A DNA stretch of 64,000 nt from Pandoraea pulmonicola (GTDB lineage Bacteria > Pseudomonadota > Gammaproteobacteria > Burkholderiales > Burkholderiaceae): contig NZ_CP010310.2 in assembly GCF_000815105.2 (NCBI RefSeq), forward strand, positions 1,364,001 through 1,428,000, written 5' to 3'. Under the pieces are notes generated by a model. It made no database searches and was not told where the DNA came from. It worked only from the letters and a program-made list of their open reading frames with translations. The translations under genes and the position numbers were made by a program. Positions 8,495-17,956 of this stretch are shown in pieces. Position 1 is the first letter of the stretch. Each line of letters begins with the position of its first letter.

Positions 8495-9196
8495 TCAAGC
8501 GCCGAGATAAGCGCGCTTGATGTCGTCGTTGGCGAGCAGGTTCTCGGCGGAGTCGGCAAGCACGACGCGACCGGTCTCGAGCACATAGCCTCGATCGGCC
8601 ACATGCAGCGCCTTGTTCGCGTTCTGCTCCACCAGAAACACGGTGACGCCTTCTTCGCGGATCGCGCGGATGATGTCGAAGATCTGCGCGATCACGAGCG
8701 GGGCCAGGCCGAGCGTCGGTTCGTCGAGCAACAGCAAACGCGGACGGCTCATCAGCGCGCGGCCGATCGCCAGCATCTGCTGTTCGCCGCCGGACATGGT
8801 GCCGGCGCGCTGCTTGCCGCGCTGCGCGAGTCGCGGGAACAGCTTGAACACGTGTTCCATGCCGGCGTCGATATCGTCCCTGGACGCGAAGAAGCCGCCC
8901 ATCTTCAGATTCTCGATCACGGTCAGGCTCGGAAACACGCGCCGGCCTTCCGGCGAAATCGCGAGTCCCATGCGCATGATTTCGTGCGTGGGACAGCCGG
9001 TGATGTCGTGGCCCTCGAACGTCACCCGTCCGCTCGATGCGCGGGGCGTGCCGCACACCGTCATCATCAGCGTGGTCTTGCCCGCGCCGTTACTGCCGAT
9101 GAGCGTGACGATCTCGCCCTTGTTCACTTCGATCGACACGCCCGAGAGCGCCTCGACGGCCCCATAGTGGGTGTGAATCTGTTCCAGCTTGAGCAT
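8495..9196 (-). CDS. livF: Branched-chain amino-acid ABC transporter, ATP-binding protein LivF
   Basis: A 233-residue ABC ATPase, the second nucleotide-binding subunit of a HAAT-type importer. Motifs are Walker A IGSNGAGKTT, signature MSGGEQQML, Walker B RLLLLDEPTLGL, and the H-loop region FLVEQNANKAL. The sequence ISPEGRRVFPSLTVIENL is characteristic of LivF. The start at 9196 ([12 protein letters not shown]) overlaps the livG stop as TAATG, so translation is coupled. It is the last gene of the operon and is followed by the bidirectional terminator. Substrate choice rests with the periplasmic protein and may be branched-chain amino acids or related molecules. Confidence 0.96.
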   Translation of the reverse strand: MLKLEQIHTHYGAVEALSGVSIEVNKGEIVTLIGSNGAGKTTLMMTVCGTPRASSGRVTFEGHDITGCPTHEIMRMGLAISPEGRRVFPSLTVIENLKMGGFFASRDDIDAGMEHVFKLFPRLAQRGKQRAGTMSGGEQQMLAIGRALMSRPRLLLLDEPTLGLAPLVIAQIFDIIRAIREEGVTVFLVEQNANKALHVADRGYVLETGRVVLADSAENLLANDDIKRAYLGA

Positions 9197-9963
9197 TATT
9201 CCTCCCCGAGGTAGGCCTTGATGACGCGCGGGTCGTTGCGCACCTCGTCGGGCTTGCCGATCATGATCGGCTTGCCGTGTTCCATCACGAGAATCCGGTC
9301 GGAGACACCCATCACGAGGCTCATGTCGTGCTCGATGAGCAGCACCGAGATACCGAACTCGTGGCGCAGATCGTCGACGAGCTGCTGCAGCTCGATCTTC
9401 TCCTGGGGGTTCAGGCCCGCCGCCGGTTCGTCGAGCATGAGCAGACGCGGCTCGGTGATCATGCAGCGCGCAATTTCGAGGCGACGCTGATGACCATACG
9501 AAAGCGTGCCCGCCTCGCGGTTGGCGACCGCCGTGAGGCCCAGCCGGTCGAGCCACGTCTTGGCGCGCTCCAGCGCCGTGCGCTCGGCGCGACGGAAGGC
9601 GCCCGTCGAGAACAGCCCCTGCAGGAAGCCGCTGTGCACGCGCATGTGCTGTGCCACGAGCAGATTTTCCACGACCGTGAGTTGGCGGAACAGGCGAATG
9701 TTCTGGAACGTGCGAACGAGACCACGCCGCGCGACCATGTGGCTCGGCAGGCCGGTGATGTTGTCGCCGTCGAGCGAGATCGAGCCGCCCGTGGGACGGT
9801 AGAAGCCGCCCACGCAGTTGAACACCGTGGTCTTGCCGGCGCCGTTCGGGCCGATGATCGCGAAGACTTCGTTCTTGCGGACGCCGAACTCGACGCCATC
9901 GACGGCAAGCAGACCGCCGAAGCGCATCTGCAGGCCGGAGAGTTTCAACAGTTCTGCACTCAT
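9196..9963 (-). CDS. livG: Branched-chain amino-acid ABC transporter, ATP-binding protein LivG
   Basis: A 255-residue ABC ATPase. It shows Walker [11 protein letters not shown], the LivG-specific [13 protein letters not shown] region, the extended insert seen in LivG after [12 protein letters not shown], a signature-like [13 protein letters not shown], and Walker [14 protein letters not shown]. The start [10 protein letters not shown] at 9963 overlaps the livM stop by four bases (ATGA). It forms a heterodimer with LivF on the cytoplasmic face of LivH/LivM. The order livH-livM-livG-livF is canonical for these importers. Confidence 0.96.
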   Translation of the reverse strand: MSAELLKLSGLQMRFGGLLAVDGVEFGVRKNEVFAIIGPNGAGKTTVFNCVGGFYRPTGGSISLDGDNITGLPSHMVARRGLVRTFQNIRLFRQLTVVENLLVAQHMRVHSGFLQGLFSTGAFRRAERTALERAKTWLDRLGLTAVANREAGTLSYGHQRRLEIARCMITEPRLLMLDEPAAGLNPQEKIELQQLVDDLRHEFGISVLLIEHDMSLVMGVSDRILVMEHGKPIMIGKPDEVRNDPRVIKAYLGEE

Positions 9964-11234
9964 TGCGGCAACTCCACATGCGGGCGGGTGGCGGGCAACA
10001 GGCCCTGCGGACGCCACATCATCATCAGCACCATCACCAGACCGAAAATCAGCATGCGGTATTCCGCGAAGTCGCGCGCGACCTCTGGCAGGATCGTGAG
10101 CAGGATGGCCGCGAGAATCACGCCGACCTGCGACCCCATGCCACCGAGCACCACCACGGCGAGAATGAGCGCCGATTCGATGAACGTGAACGATTCGGGC
10201 GTGACCAGCCCCTGACGCGCGGCGAAGAATGCGCCGGCCAACCCGGCGAACGACGCACCGAGCGTGAATGCCGAGAGCTTGATGCGCGTGGGGTTCAGCC
10301 CCAGCGAGCGGCAGGCGATCTCGTCTTCGCGCAGCGCTTCCCACGCGCGGCCGATCGGCATGCGGATCAGGCGGCTCGTGACGAACAGCGTGAAGCCCAC
10401 GAGCGCGAAGGCCAGCAGATACAGGAAGATCACCATGTGCGAGCCGCTGTAGTCGAGCCCGATCAGTTCATGGAAGGTCTTCGCGCCTTCGACGCTCGAC
10501 GAGCGCGCCATCTCGAAGCCGAACACGCTTGGCTTCGGAATGCCCGACACGCCGTCCGGCCCGCCGGTGAGGCTCGTGAGGTTGTTGAGCAGCAAGCGGA
10601 TGATTTCACCGAAGCCCAGCGTCACGATCGCCAGATAGTCGCCGCGCAGGCGCAACACCGGGAAGCCGAGCAGAAAGCCGAACGTGGCCGACATGAGCGC
10701 GGCGATCGGCAGGCATTCCCAGAACGTCAGGCCGAAGTACTGGTTGAGCAGCGCGTACGTATAGCCGCCGACCGCGTAGAAGCCGACGTAGCCCAGATCG
10801 AGCAGACCGGCGAAGCCCACGACGATGTTCAGGCCGAGGCCGAGCACGCAGTAGATGAGGGCGAGCGTGGCCACGTCCACCGCACCGCGCGAGCCGACGA
10901 ACGGCCACACGAGGCCCACGGCGAGCAGCACCCACATCGCGGTCAGTTGCTGGCGGCGGCCCATGGCAGGCACGCTTGGCAGCTTGACCGCGCGCTTCGA
11001 GCGCAGCAGCAGCGGCTTGACCAACTGGAAGACGAAGACGACGGCCGCGGCGATCCAGACCGGGCGCCAGTGTTGCTCCAGCACGACCTTGTAGCCTTCG
11101 AGCTTCAATTGCAGGCCCAGGATGGGGGCCGTGAGAACGATCGTCATCAGCGCGGAGATGACCGCGCCCTTGAGCGTATCGCCTGCCGGCGCGCGTTGTG
11201 CGGTGCCGGACTTGAGCGTGAGTTGTTGTGTCAT
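9960..11234 (-). CDS. livM: Branched-chain amino-acid ABC transporter, permease LivM
   Basis: A 424-residue permease with an N-terminal extension of about 115 residues carrying two or three hydrophobic segments, as in many proteobacterial LivM. The core BPD_transp_2 domain follows, beginning near [34 protein letters not shown]. The coupling region [26 protein letters not shown] is the EAA-like loop contacting the ATPases. The gene overlaps livG by four bases and lies 8 nt after livH. It works as the LivH partner in the inner membrane. Confidence 0.95.
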   Translation of the reverse strand: MTQQLTLKSGTAQRAPAGDTLKGAVISALMTIVLTAPILGLQLKLEGYKVVLEQHWRPVWIAAAVVFVFQLVKPLLLRSKRAVKLPSVPAMGRRQQLTAMWVLLAVGLVWPFVGSRGAVDVATLALIYCVLGLGLNIVVGFAGLLDLGYVGFYAVGGYTYALLNQYFGLTFWECLPIAALMSATFGFLLGFPVLRLRGDYLAIVTLGFGEIIRLLLNNLTSLTGGPDGVSGIPKPSVFGFEMARSSSVEGAKTFHELIGLDYSGSHMVIFLYLLAFALVGFTLFVTSRLIRMPIGRAWEALREDEIACRSLGLNPTRIKLSAFTLGASFAGLAGAFFAARQGLVTPESFTFIESALILAVVVLGGMGSQVGVILAAILLTILPEVARDFAEYRMLIFGLVMVLMMMWRPQGLLPATRPHVELPQ

Positions 11235-11242
11235 GGTCGACC

Positions 11243-12166
11243 TCAGACTTTCTCGACGTCGGGCTTGCCCAGCAGGCCGGTCGGGCGGAACAGCAGCACC
11301 AGCACCAGCAGGCAGAAGGCCACGATGTCCTTGTACTCGGAGGGCATGTAGCCCGAGGCGAGCGTCTCCGCCAGCCCCAGCAGCACGCCGCCCAGCATGG
11401 CGCCGGGGATGCTGCCGATACCGCCGAGCACCGCGGCCGTGAAGGCCTTGATGCCTGCGATGAAGCCGATGTAGGGATTGAGCTTGCCGATGGTCAGACC
11501 GATCAGCACGCCGCCCACGGCCGCGAGCATGGCGCCGAGCACGAACGTGAACGAGATCACGCGGTTCGTATCGATGCCGAGCAGGTTGGCCATGCGCATG
11601 TCTTCGGCACAGGCCCGGCAGGCACGGCCCATGCGCGAGTTGGCGATGAACAGCGTAAGCAGGATCATCAGCGCGACGGTCACACCCACGATCAGCATGC
11701 GGGCGTAGGGAATGGTCACGGTGAAGTCGCCCATCGGAATATCGATGGCGCCGGAGATCAGCATGGGCACGGAAACATCACGCGCGCCCTGACCGATCTG
11801 CACGTAGTTCTGCAGGAAGATGGACATACCGATCGCGGAGATCAGCGGTCCGAGACGAGGTCCGCCGCGTAGCGGGCGATACGCCACCCGCTCGATCGCG
11901 AAGCCGTAAAGGCCCGTGATCAGCACCGACACCAGCAGCGCCGCCCCCAGCACGAGCGGCAGGGGGTAACCCGCTGCAGTGCCGATGGCAGTCAGTGTGA
12001 CGAGCCCGATATAGGCGCCGATCATATAGATCTCGCCGTGGGCGAAGTTGATCATACCGATGATGCCGTAGACCATTGTGTAGCCAATGGCGATCAACGC
12101 GTAGATCGCACCCAGCGTCAGGCCATTGACCAGTTGCTGGGCGAGCTGTGGGAAAAAATCGTTCAT
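11243..12166 (-). CDS. livH: Branched-chain amino-acid ABC transporter, permease LivH
   Basis: A 307-residue permease, with the typical opening [43 protein letters not shown]. About eight hydrophobic helices and the coupling loop [29 protein letters not shown] follow. It is the first membrane gene after the binding protein, separated from it by about 104 nt that contain a very strong hairpin, and it is followed by livM after 8 nt. It forms the translocation channel with LivM. Confidence 0.96.
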   Translation of the reverse strand: MNDFFPQLAQQLVNGLTLGAIYALIAIGYTMVYGIIGMINFAHGEIYMIGAYIGLVTLTAIGTAAGYPLPLVLGAALLVSVLITGLYGFAIERVAYRPLRGGPRLGPLISAIGMSIFLQNYVQIGQGARDVSVPMLISGAIDIPMGDFTVTIPYARMLIVGVTVALMILLTLFIANSRMGRACRACAEDMRMANLLGIDTNRVISFTFVLGAMLAAVGGVLIGLTIGKLNPYIGFIAGIKAFTAAVLGGIGSIPGAMLGGVLLGLAETLASGYMPSEYKDIVAFCLLVLVLLFRPTGLLGKPDVEKV

Positions 12167-12208
12167 GCGGGAAGCCTCGCGACGAGCGGGGGCCGAACGC
12201 GAATGCGC

Positions 12209-12234
12209 GCCGCCCGCCGAAGACGGCGGGCGGC
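12209..12234 (-). other. Strong GC hairpin between the binding-protein gene and livH
   Basis: Perfect 11-bp stem GCCGCCCGCCG / CGGCGGGCGGC with loop AAGA. No U-run follows on the minus strand. Hairpins here commonly stabilise the abundant binding-protein mRNA or partly block read-through, which would give more binding protein than membrane subunits. That role is inferred. Confidence 0.7.
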
Positions 12235-12270
12235 TGGGGGTGATTCGCTGGCCGGTAAAGCGTCAGGGAA

Positions 12271-13383
12271 TCAGTTGGCGGCGGTCTTGGTGGCGTCCTT
12301 GTGCCACGTGTAGACCACGAACTTGAACGACTTCAGATCGCCAGCCGGGTCGTAGGCAACCTTGCCGATCGGGGTCTCGAACGTGTTCGCGTGCAGGTAC
12401 TTGGCCACCTTCTCCGAGTCCGTGCTCTTCGCGCCGGCGATGCTCTTGGCGATCAGCTGCACGCCCGTGTAGGCCGGCATCTGGAACGGACCGTTCGGAT
12501 CGCGCTTGGCGTCGGCGAAGGCCTTCACCACCTTGGCGTTGGCCGGATCGGCGGCGAAGTCGGCCGGCAGCGTCACGAGCATGCCTTCGGAGGCCGGGCC
12601 GGCGATGGCCGTCACATCCTTGTTGCCCACGCCTTCCGGTCCCATGAACGTGGCCTTCACGCCTTGCTCACGTGCCTGGCGCAGCAGCAGGCCCATTTCC
12701 GGGTGATAGCCGCCGAAGTACACGAAGTCCACGCCCTGCGACTTGAGCTTGGTGATGACGGCCGAGTAGTCCGAGTCACCGGCGTTGATGCCTTCGAACA
12801 GCACGACCGGGATCTTGGCGGCGTCGAGGTCCTTCTTCACCGAGGTGGCGATGCCTTGACCGTACGACTGCTTGTCGTGCAGCACGGCGACCTTCTTCGG
12901 CTTGACCTTGTTGATGATGTACTGCGCGGCTGCCGGGCCTTGCTGGTCGTCGCGGCCGATGGTGCGGAAGATGAAGTGGCGCTTCTTGCCTTCGGTCAGT
13001 TGCGGTGCCGTGGCCGACGGGGTGATCATCACCACGCCTTCGTTTTCATAGATGTCCGATGCCGGGATGGTCGAACCGGAGCACACATGACCGATCACGT
13101 ACTTGATCTTCTGGCTGACGATCTTGTTGGCGACGGCGACCGCCTGCTTCGGCTCGCATGCATCGTCCATCATCACGGCTTCGAGCTTGTTGCCGTTCGC
13201 ACCGCCTGCGGCGTTGATTTCGTCGATGGCGGTCAGCGCGCCGGCCTTGACCATGTCGCCGTATTGCGCGACCGAGCCGCTGAACGGGCCGGCGATGGCG
13301 ATCTTGACGGTCTCGGCATTGGCGGCGGTGCCGATCACGGCGAGGGCAGCGGCGACGAACAGGGATTTGTGACGGAACTGCAT
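12271..13383 (-). CDS. Periplasmic branched-chain amino-acid-binding protein (LivJ/LivK/BraC-like)
   Basis: About 370 residues of the type I periplasmic binding fold. The ATG at 13383 (MQFRHKSLFVAAALAVIG) is chosen because AAGGAG lies 9 nt before it; an ATG at 13392 would directly abut the Shine-Dalgarno. The signal peptide should be cut after ANA. Then TVKIAIAGPFSGSVAQYGDMVKAGALTAIDEINAAGG matches the LivJ/BraC N-terminus. Two cysteines (MDDACEPKQAV and GHVCSGSTIPA) are spaced as in the disulfide of this family. It delivers the ligand to LivHM. It is the first gene of the operon, with 433 nt of non-coding DNA upstream. Confidence 0.94.
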   Translation of the reverse strand: MQFRHKSLFVAAALAVIGTAANAETVKIAIAGPFSGSVAQYGDMVKAGALTAIDEINAAGGANGNKLEAVMMDDACEPKQAVAVANKIVSQKIKYVIGHVCSGSTIPASDIYENEGVVMITPSATAPQLTEGKKRHFIFRTIGRDDQQGPAAAQYIINKVKPKKVAVLHDKQSYGQGIATSVKKDLDAAKIPVVLFEGINAGDSDYSAVITKLKSQGVDFVYFGGYHPEMGLLLRQAREQGVKATFMGPEGVGNKDVTAIAGPASEGMLVTLPADFAADPANAKVVKAFADAKRDPNGPFQMPAYTGVQLIAKSIAGAKSTDSEKVAKYLHANTFETPIGKVAYDPAGDLKSFKFVVYTWHKDATKTAAN

Positions 13384-13816
13384 TGTGAACATCTCCTTGA
13401 ATTGTATTTTTCGACTACCCGAGCGTGCGGGGTCTCGATCGACTGCTGAACCTGTCGGTATTTGATCATTCGTGCCAATCCAGGCGCGAACGATGCGCCA
13501 TAGTAGCGTAATACGACGTTAATTTGGAACAGCTATGCGCGAGGCCTCGGAGACCCGCATGGATAAAGGGTTTCAAAAGGGTCGGAAGCGGGAAATAAGA
13601 GTCCTCACAGGGATTTTCGGTAGTACTACGCAGATTGCGAAATGCGTATAAATCGACCACCGCCATAAATCGGGGACATGTTGATTCGACGTTATCGAGC
13701 GTAAATCAGGACATTTTGGATACAATCCGCTCGCCATTGATATCCAATTGCAGGTTTTTGCATCCGATCGCATATACGGGCCGGTATGCGCGCTCCTTCT
13801 TGTGGCATCTCGCCCT
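13384..13816. other. Intergenic region upstream of the liv operon
   Basis: About 430 nt with lower GC than its surroundings, especially 13600-13760. Only short open frames without ribosome sites or family features are present. It should hold the liv promoter on the minus strand; a TACTAT -10 candidate at 13500-13505 lacks a good -35. The right part also covers the end of the next LysR gene's transcript. Nothing else was recognised. Confidence 0.4.
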
Positions 13817-14722
13817 CTACATCGCAAGGGCGTGCCGCTGCGTTCGCGATTGGCGGATGAGTGCAAGAAAGGCCGCGAGAATCGGCGAGTCGTCGTCGCG
13901 TCGGTACATGCAGTTCAGCTCGATGGAGCGCAGGTTCGGCGACTTCAGTGGCCGGTAGACCACGCCCGGCAAACGGAGATTCGCCGCCGATTCCGTCGTC
14001 ACGCACACGCCGAAGCGGCTGGCCACGAGCGCCATCGAGGTCACCACGTCCTCCACTTCCTGCTCCACGCGCAGCGTCACGCCCTCGGCGCGAAAGGCCG
14101 CCGCGACTTCTTCGGCGAGGCCGGGCACCGGCGCGTTGGGGTAGAGGATCATCCGCTCGCTGTCGAGATCGGCGAGTGTGAGCGTGGCGCGCGCACAGAG
14201 CGGGTGTCCTTCGAAGAGCGCCACGAGAAACGGCTCCCGGTGTATCCAGTCGACGATCAGATCCGGCTCGTCCGGAATCAGGCGGTTGAAGCCGATGGCG
14301 ATGCGTCGCTCGCGCAACGCGGCGATCTGCTCCGTCTTCGAAAGGTTGTGCAGGCCGATCTTCACCTCGGGGCGTTCGGTATGGAAGCTCGCCAGCAGCC
14401 GCGGGATCACATTGAGAATGCCTGAGCTGAAGATGCCGACGTCGAGCCGTCCGATATAGCCCTGGCCGGCCAACTGCGTTTGCTCCTGTGCGCGGCGCGT
14501 GAGTGCGAGGATGTTCGGCACTTCGGCGAGCAGGGTCTGCCCGGCGGCGGTCAGCGTGGCGCCCTTGGGCGTGCGCACGAACAACGGCGTGCCCAGTTGC
14601 GCTTCGAGCGCATGAATGTGGCGCGTGAGCGGCGGCTGCGCCATGTTCAGCCGTTCGGCCGCCCGCCCGAAATGCCCTTCCTGCGCCACGGCAAGGAAGT
14701 AGCGCATCTGCTTGATGTCCAT
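13817..14722 (-). CDS. LysR-family regulator, BenM/CatM/CbnR-like group
   Basis: A 301-residue LysR regulator. The start MDIKQMRYFLAVAQEGHFGRAAERLNMAQPPLTRHI at 14722 gives the exact N-terminal fold of the family; codons upstream of it do not fit. The HTH is at about residues 17-44, and the effector domain begins near YIGRLDVGIFSSGILNVIP. The N-terminus resembles regulators of aromatic degradation, which bind ATAC-N7-GTAT. Such a box lies at 14785-14799 between this gene and the divergent tautomerase gene. The inducer is unknown; a muconate-like or ring-cleavage metabolite would be expected by analogy. Confidence 0.92.
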   Translation of the reverse strand: MDIKQMRYFLAVAQEGHFGRAAERLNMAQPPLTRHIHALEAQLGTPLFVRTPKGATLTAAGQTLLAEVPNILALTRRAQEQTQLAGQGYIGRLDVGIFSSGILNVIPRLLASFHTERPEVKIGLHNLSKTEQIAALRERRIAIGFNRLIPDEPDLIVDWIHREPFLVALFEGHPLCARATLTLADLDSERMILYPNAPVPGLAEEVAAAFRAEGVTLRVEQEVEDVVTSMALVASRFGVCVTTESAANLRLPGVVYRPLKSPNLRSIELNCMYRRDDDSPILAAFLALIRQSRTQRHALAM

Positions 14723-14784
14723 GAAAAACCCCGTTCCCGGCAGCGGCGTTTGCGAACCCGAATGCCCACCCGTCGCCGAACTCA

Positions 14785-14799
14785 ATACTGAAATGGTAT
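14785..14799. promoter_or_regulatory. LysR box ATAC-N7-GTAT
   Basis: ATAC (14785-14788), 7 nt, GTAT (14796-14799), the exact recognition pattern known for BenM/CatM-type regulators. Two more GTAT half-sites lie at 14817-14820 and 14827-14830, toward the tautomerase gene, as in a recognition-plus-activation site layout. Confidence 0.78.
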
Positions 14800-14894
14800 C
14801 GCAATCGGGAAATTTGGTATTGGACGGTATCTTGTCACTCGCGCATCATTGGGCGACGAAGTGGTTCCATTCGGCATTTTCAGGGGACAGCATC

Positions 14895-15104
14895 ATGCCA
14901 ATCGTACATATCAATCTGGTGGAAGGTCGCGACGACGCCGCCGTGAAAGCCTGTGTGAAAGCCGTGGCGCGCACCGTACACGAAACGCTGGGCGCACCGC
15001 TCGAATCGATTCGCGTATATGCGACGCAAGTGCCGGCCGCGCACTGGGCCGTGGGCGAGCGTACCAAGGACGAGTCGGCCGCGCCGGCCAAGGCAGGCGC
15101 GTGA
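14895..15104 (+). CDS. 4-oxalocrotonate tautomerase
   Basis: A 69-residue tautomerase that interconverts 2-hydroxymuconate and 2-oxo-3-hexenedioate. After removal of Met the protein begins with the catalytic Pro1 ([11 protein letters not shown]). Arg11 and Arg39 (ESIRVY), both important for substrate binding and catalysis in the family, are at the expected positions. The true start is at 14895; longer frames only extend into the upstream regulatory region. The next gene starts inside its stop codon (TGATG). Known homologues are XylH, DmpI and NahJ. Confidence 0.92.
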   Translation: MPIVHINLVEGRDDAAVKACVKAVARTVHETLGAPLESIRVYATQVPAAHWAVGERTKDESAAPAKAGA

Positions 15105-15952
15105 TGGCGGCCAATTCGCAAGCAACGCCGGCCGGGCCGCGCGACGCCGCCACGCAGGCGCGCCTGCACCAGGCCGCCGACGCTCTCCTCGAAGCGGAAC
15201 GCTCGCATCGCTTCATCGCACCGCTGCGCGACACGTTCGCGCCGCTCACCATCGACGATGCCTACGCCATTCAGCGCATCAACACCGAGCGCCGTCTGGC
15301 GGCCGGGCGTCGCATCGTCGGCTGCAAGATCGGTCTGACCTCGGTCGCGGTGCAGAAGCAGCTGGGCGTCGATCAGCCGGACTTCGGCATGCTGTTCGAC
15401 GACATGGGGTACGGCGACGGGGAGCCGATTCCCGCGTCGATCCTCACGCAGCCGAAGATCGAGGCCGAGATTGCCTTCGTGATCGGACGCGATCTGAACG
15501 TCGAGAACCCGGGCCAGCTCGATGTGCTGGGCGCCATCGACTATGCGCTGCCGGCGCTGGAGATCGTGGGCAGCCGCGTGGCCGATTGGAACATCCGCAT
15601 TACTGACACGATCGCCGACAATGCATCGTCGTCCGCGTACGTGATCGGCAACACGCCCAGGAAACTCTCGGAATTCGACGTCCGCATGTGCGGCATGGTG
15701 CTGGAGCGTCGCGGCGAGCCGGTCTCGGTCGGTGCGGGCGCGGCCTGTCTGGGCAGCCCGATCAATGCCGTGGTATGGCTCGCTCGCACGATGGCCGCGG
15801 TCGGCACGCCGCTCAAGGCCGGCGACCTGGTGCTCTCGGGCGCGCTCGGCCCGATGGCGGCGGTGACGCCCGGCGACATCTTCGAGACCCGTATCAACGG
15901 CCTGGGTTCGGTCCGCGCCGTCTTTGAACCTGCCAGCGAGGCTGCACGATGA
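15104..15952 (+). CDS. 2-oxopent-4-enoate hydratase (MhpD/DmpE family)
   Basis: A 282-residue member of the fumarylacetoacetase-like hydratase/decarboxylase family. It should add water to 2-oxopent-4-enoate to give 4-hydroxy-2-oxovalerate. Motifs include [19 protein letters not shown] (about residue 65), [10 protein letters not shown], and the metal-ligand region [30 protein letters not shown] is shared with the following paralogue. It is coupled to the tautomerase by TGATG and to the decarboxylase by ATGA. The N-terminal 25 residues are an extension compared with DmpE. It could instead act on a related dienoate. Confidence 0.88.
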   Translation: MAANSQATPAGPRDAATQARLHQAADALLEAERSHRFIAPLRDTFAPLTIDDAYAIQRINTERRLAAGRRIVGCKIGLTSVAVQKQLGVDQPDFGMLFDDMGYGDGEPIPASILTQPKIEAEIAFVIGRDLNVENPGQLDVLGAIDYALPALEIVGSRVADWNIRITDTIADNASSSAYVIGNTPRKLSEFDVRMCGMVLERRGEPVSVGAGAACLGSPINAVVWLARTMAAVGTPLKAGDLVLSGALGPMAAVTPGDIFETRINGLGSVRAVFEPASEAAR

Positions 15953-16710
15953 GCCACATCCACGACTACGCCAAGCGGCTCGACGACGCGGCGCGTTTCG
16001 CCCACGAGGTCGAGCAGTTCGACACCGACAACCGCCTCTCGCTCGACGACGCCTATGCCATCCAGGCGGCCTCGCTCGCCCGCCGTGCCGAGCGCGGCGA
16101 GGCGCGCGTCGGCGTGAAGATGGGCTTCACCAGCCGCGCCAAGATGATTCAGATGGGGCTCTCCGACGTCATCTGGGGGCGTTTGACTTCGGGCATGCTG
16201 GTCGAAGAAGGCACCACCATCGATTTCAAGCGCTACGTGCATCCGCGCGTCGAGCCGGAGATTGCGTTCATCCTCAAGAAGCCGCTCGAAGGCAATGTCA
16301 CCGGTCCGCAAGCGCTGGCGGCCGTCGAGGCGATCGCACCGGCCATCGAGATCATCGATTCGCGCTACAAGGACTTCAAGTTCACGTTGCCGGAGGTGAT
16401 TGCGGATAACGCATCGTCGAGTGGTTTCGTGATCGGCGCCTTGCACGACCCGCGCGTCGATTTCTCGAATCTGGGGCTCGCGATGACGATCAACGGCCGT
16501 ACGGTACAGGTCGGCTCGACGGCGGCGCTGCTCGGTCATCCGCTGCGCTCGCTGGTCGCGGCGGCGCGCCTGTCGGCTGCGGCGGGCGAGCCGCTGCAAG
16601 CCGGCTGGATCGTGATGGCGGGCGGCGCGACGCCGGCCGAGTACATTCAACCGGGCCAGTACGTGTCGGTCGAGATGGAGACGCTCGGTCGCGTGGGGTT
16701 CCACGTCTGA
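15949..16710 (+). CDS. 4-oxalocrotonate decarboxylase
   Basis: A 253-residue paralogue of the preceding hydratase. Its sequence fits 4-oxalocrotonate decarboxylase (DmpH/XylI/NahK), which turns 2-oxo-3-hexenedioate into 2-oxopent-4-enoate with release of CO2. Signatures are [33 protein letters not shown] (acidic metal ligands), and [30 protein letters not shown]. In the known pathway the decarboxylase and hydratase form a complex that passes on an unstable intermediate, in agreement with their four-base overlap here. It is the last gene of the trio and is followed by a terminator. No ring-cleavage dioxygenase, aldolase or acylating dehydrogenase is adjacent. Confidence 0.9.
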   Translation: MSHIHDYAKRLDDAARFAHEVEQFDTDNRLSLDDAYAIQAASLARRAERGEARVGVKMGFTSRAKMIQMGLSDVIWGRLTSGMLVEEGTTIDFKRYVHPRVEPEIAFILKKPLEGNVTGPQALAAVEAIAPAIEIIDSRYKDFKFTLPEVIADNASSSGFVIGALHDPRVDFSNLGLAMTINGRTVQVGSTAALLGHPLRSLVAAARLSAAAGEPLQAGWIVMAGGATPAEYIQPGQYVSVEMETLGRVGFHV

Positions 16711-16771
16711 GCGTAGTGGTATGAACGGGCGGCCGTGGTGGCGGTGATCGCTGCGGCCGACACGCAGGACG

Positions 16772-16802
16772 ACGGGGGATGCCGGGAGGCGCTCCCCGTT
16801 TT
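16772..16802 (+). terminator. Intrinsic terminator after the decarboxylase gene
   Basis: ACGGGG (16772-16777) pairs with CCCCGT (16794-16799), with a possible extra G-T pair, and is followed by four T. Confidence 0.7.
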
Positions 16803-16852
16803 CGTTTGCCGTGGCGTTTCAGCGGTTCAGGGCAAACGCCGCAGAGCGGCAC

Positions 16853-17950
16853 TCATCGATGGCGAAGGCGGGCCAGGATGCGCAGATCGTCCTCGATCAT
16901 GCGCACATCGGTGAAGGTGAGGGCGAGCTTGTCGTCGAGCGACGTCAGTGCGGGCAGATTGAACATGCCCTGTGCATCGCCGACGATGCACGGCGCGAGG
17001 TAGGTCAGTAATTCGTCCACGCAGTGCTCGCGCAGCAGCGAGCCATTGAGCTTGAAGCCGGCTTCCACGTGAATTTCGTTGAGTTGACGTTGACCCAGGG
17101 CGCGCAGCAGCGCCGGCAGTTCGACCTTGCCGCTCGGATTGGGCAGGTCGAGCACTTCCACGCCAAGTTCGCGCAGACGTGCCGCACGCTCGGCGTCCCC
17201 ATTCGCGCAGACGACGAGCGCATTGCCGTCCTTGAGCACCTTGGCGGACGGGGAGATGTCGAGCCGCGAGTCCACGACGATGCGCAGCGGCTGGCGCGTG
17301 GTCTGCACCTCGCGCACCGTGAGTGCCGGGTCGTCCTCGCGCACCGTGCCGATGCCGGTGAGGATCGCGCACGCGCGCGCGCGCCACGCGTGGCCGTCGG
17401 CGCGTGCCGCCGGTCCGGTAAGCCACTGGCTCGCGCCGTTGTGCAGCGCCGTCTTGCCGTCGAGGCTTGCGGCCACTTTCATGCGGACCCACGGCGTGCC
17501 GCGCGTCATGCGCGCGACGAAGCCGATGTTCTTCTCGCGCGCTTCCTGTTCCAGCAGACCGCAACGCACCTCGATGCCCGCTTCGCGCAGCATCGTGAGG
17601 CCGCGCCCGGCCACCAGCGGATTCGGATCTTCCATGGCGGCGATCACACGCTTCACGCCGGCTTCGATCAGGCCCTTCGCGCACGGCGGCGTGCGGCCGT
17701 AGTGGCTGCATGGCTCGAGCGTGACGTACGCGGTCGCGCCGCGCATCGTTTCGCCGCGTGCCCGGGCGTCCTTCATCGCCTGAACTTCGGCGTGATCCTG
17801 ACCGGCGGGTTGCGTGAAGCCTTCGCCGATCACGCGTCCGTCCTGCACGATGACGCAGCCCACGCGCGGGTTCGGCGAGGTCGTGAACATCGCGCGCTCG
17901 GCCAGCGCCAGTGCGCGGCGCATGTAGGCAAAATCCTGGTCAGAGAACAT
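16853..17950 (-). CDS. ribD: Bifunctional pyrimidine deaminase/reductase RibD
   Basis: A 365-residue two-domain riboflavin enzyme. Residues 1-145 are the deaminase with zinc site HAEVQAMKDA and the pair PCSHYGRTPPCAKGLIEAG. The rest is the NADPH-dependent reductase, beginning around TPWVRMKVAASLDGKTAL, with GIGTVREDDPALTVR. Together they perform the second and third steps of riboflavin synthesis. It is last in a minus-strand run after hemL, lemA and two TPM genes, 6 nt after the frameshifted TPM gene. It lies 12 kb from ribBA-ribH, whereas these genes are adjacent in many relatives. Confidence 0.95.
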   Translation of the reverse strand: MFSDQDFAYMRRALALAERAMFTTSPNPRVGCVIVQDGRVIGEGFTQPAGQDHAEVQAMKDARARGETMRGATAYVTLEPCSHYGRTPPCAKGLIEAGVKRVIAAMEDPNPLVAGRGLTMLREAGIEVRCGLLEQEAREKNIGFVARMTRGTPWVRMKVAASLDGKTALHNGASQWLTGPAARADGHAWRARACAILTGIGTVREDDPALTVREVQTTRQPLRIVVDSRLDISPSAKVLKDGNALVVCANGDAERAARLRELGVEVLDLPNPSGKVELPALLRALGQRQLNEIHVEAGFKLNGSLLREHCVDELLTYLAPCIVGDAQGMFNLPALTSLDDKLALTFTDVRMIEDDLRILARLRHR

Positions 17951-17956
17951 GAGGCG

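Noticed and set aside
9197..9979. N-terminal extension of LivF through livG
   Set aside because: The added residues are an out-of-frame reading of livG; TAATG coupling and homology put the start at 9196.
13635..13958. 107-codon plus-strand frame upstream of the liv operon
   Set aside because: No ribosome site or family match; its right half is antisense to the LysR gene.
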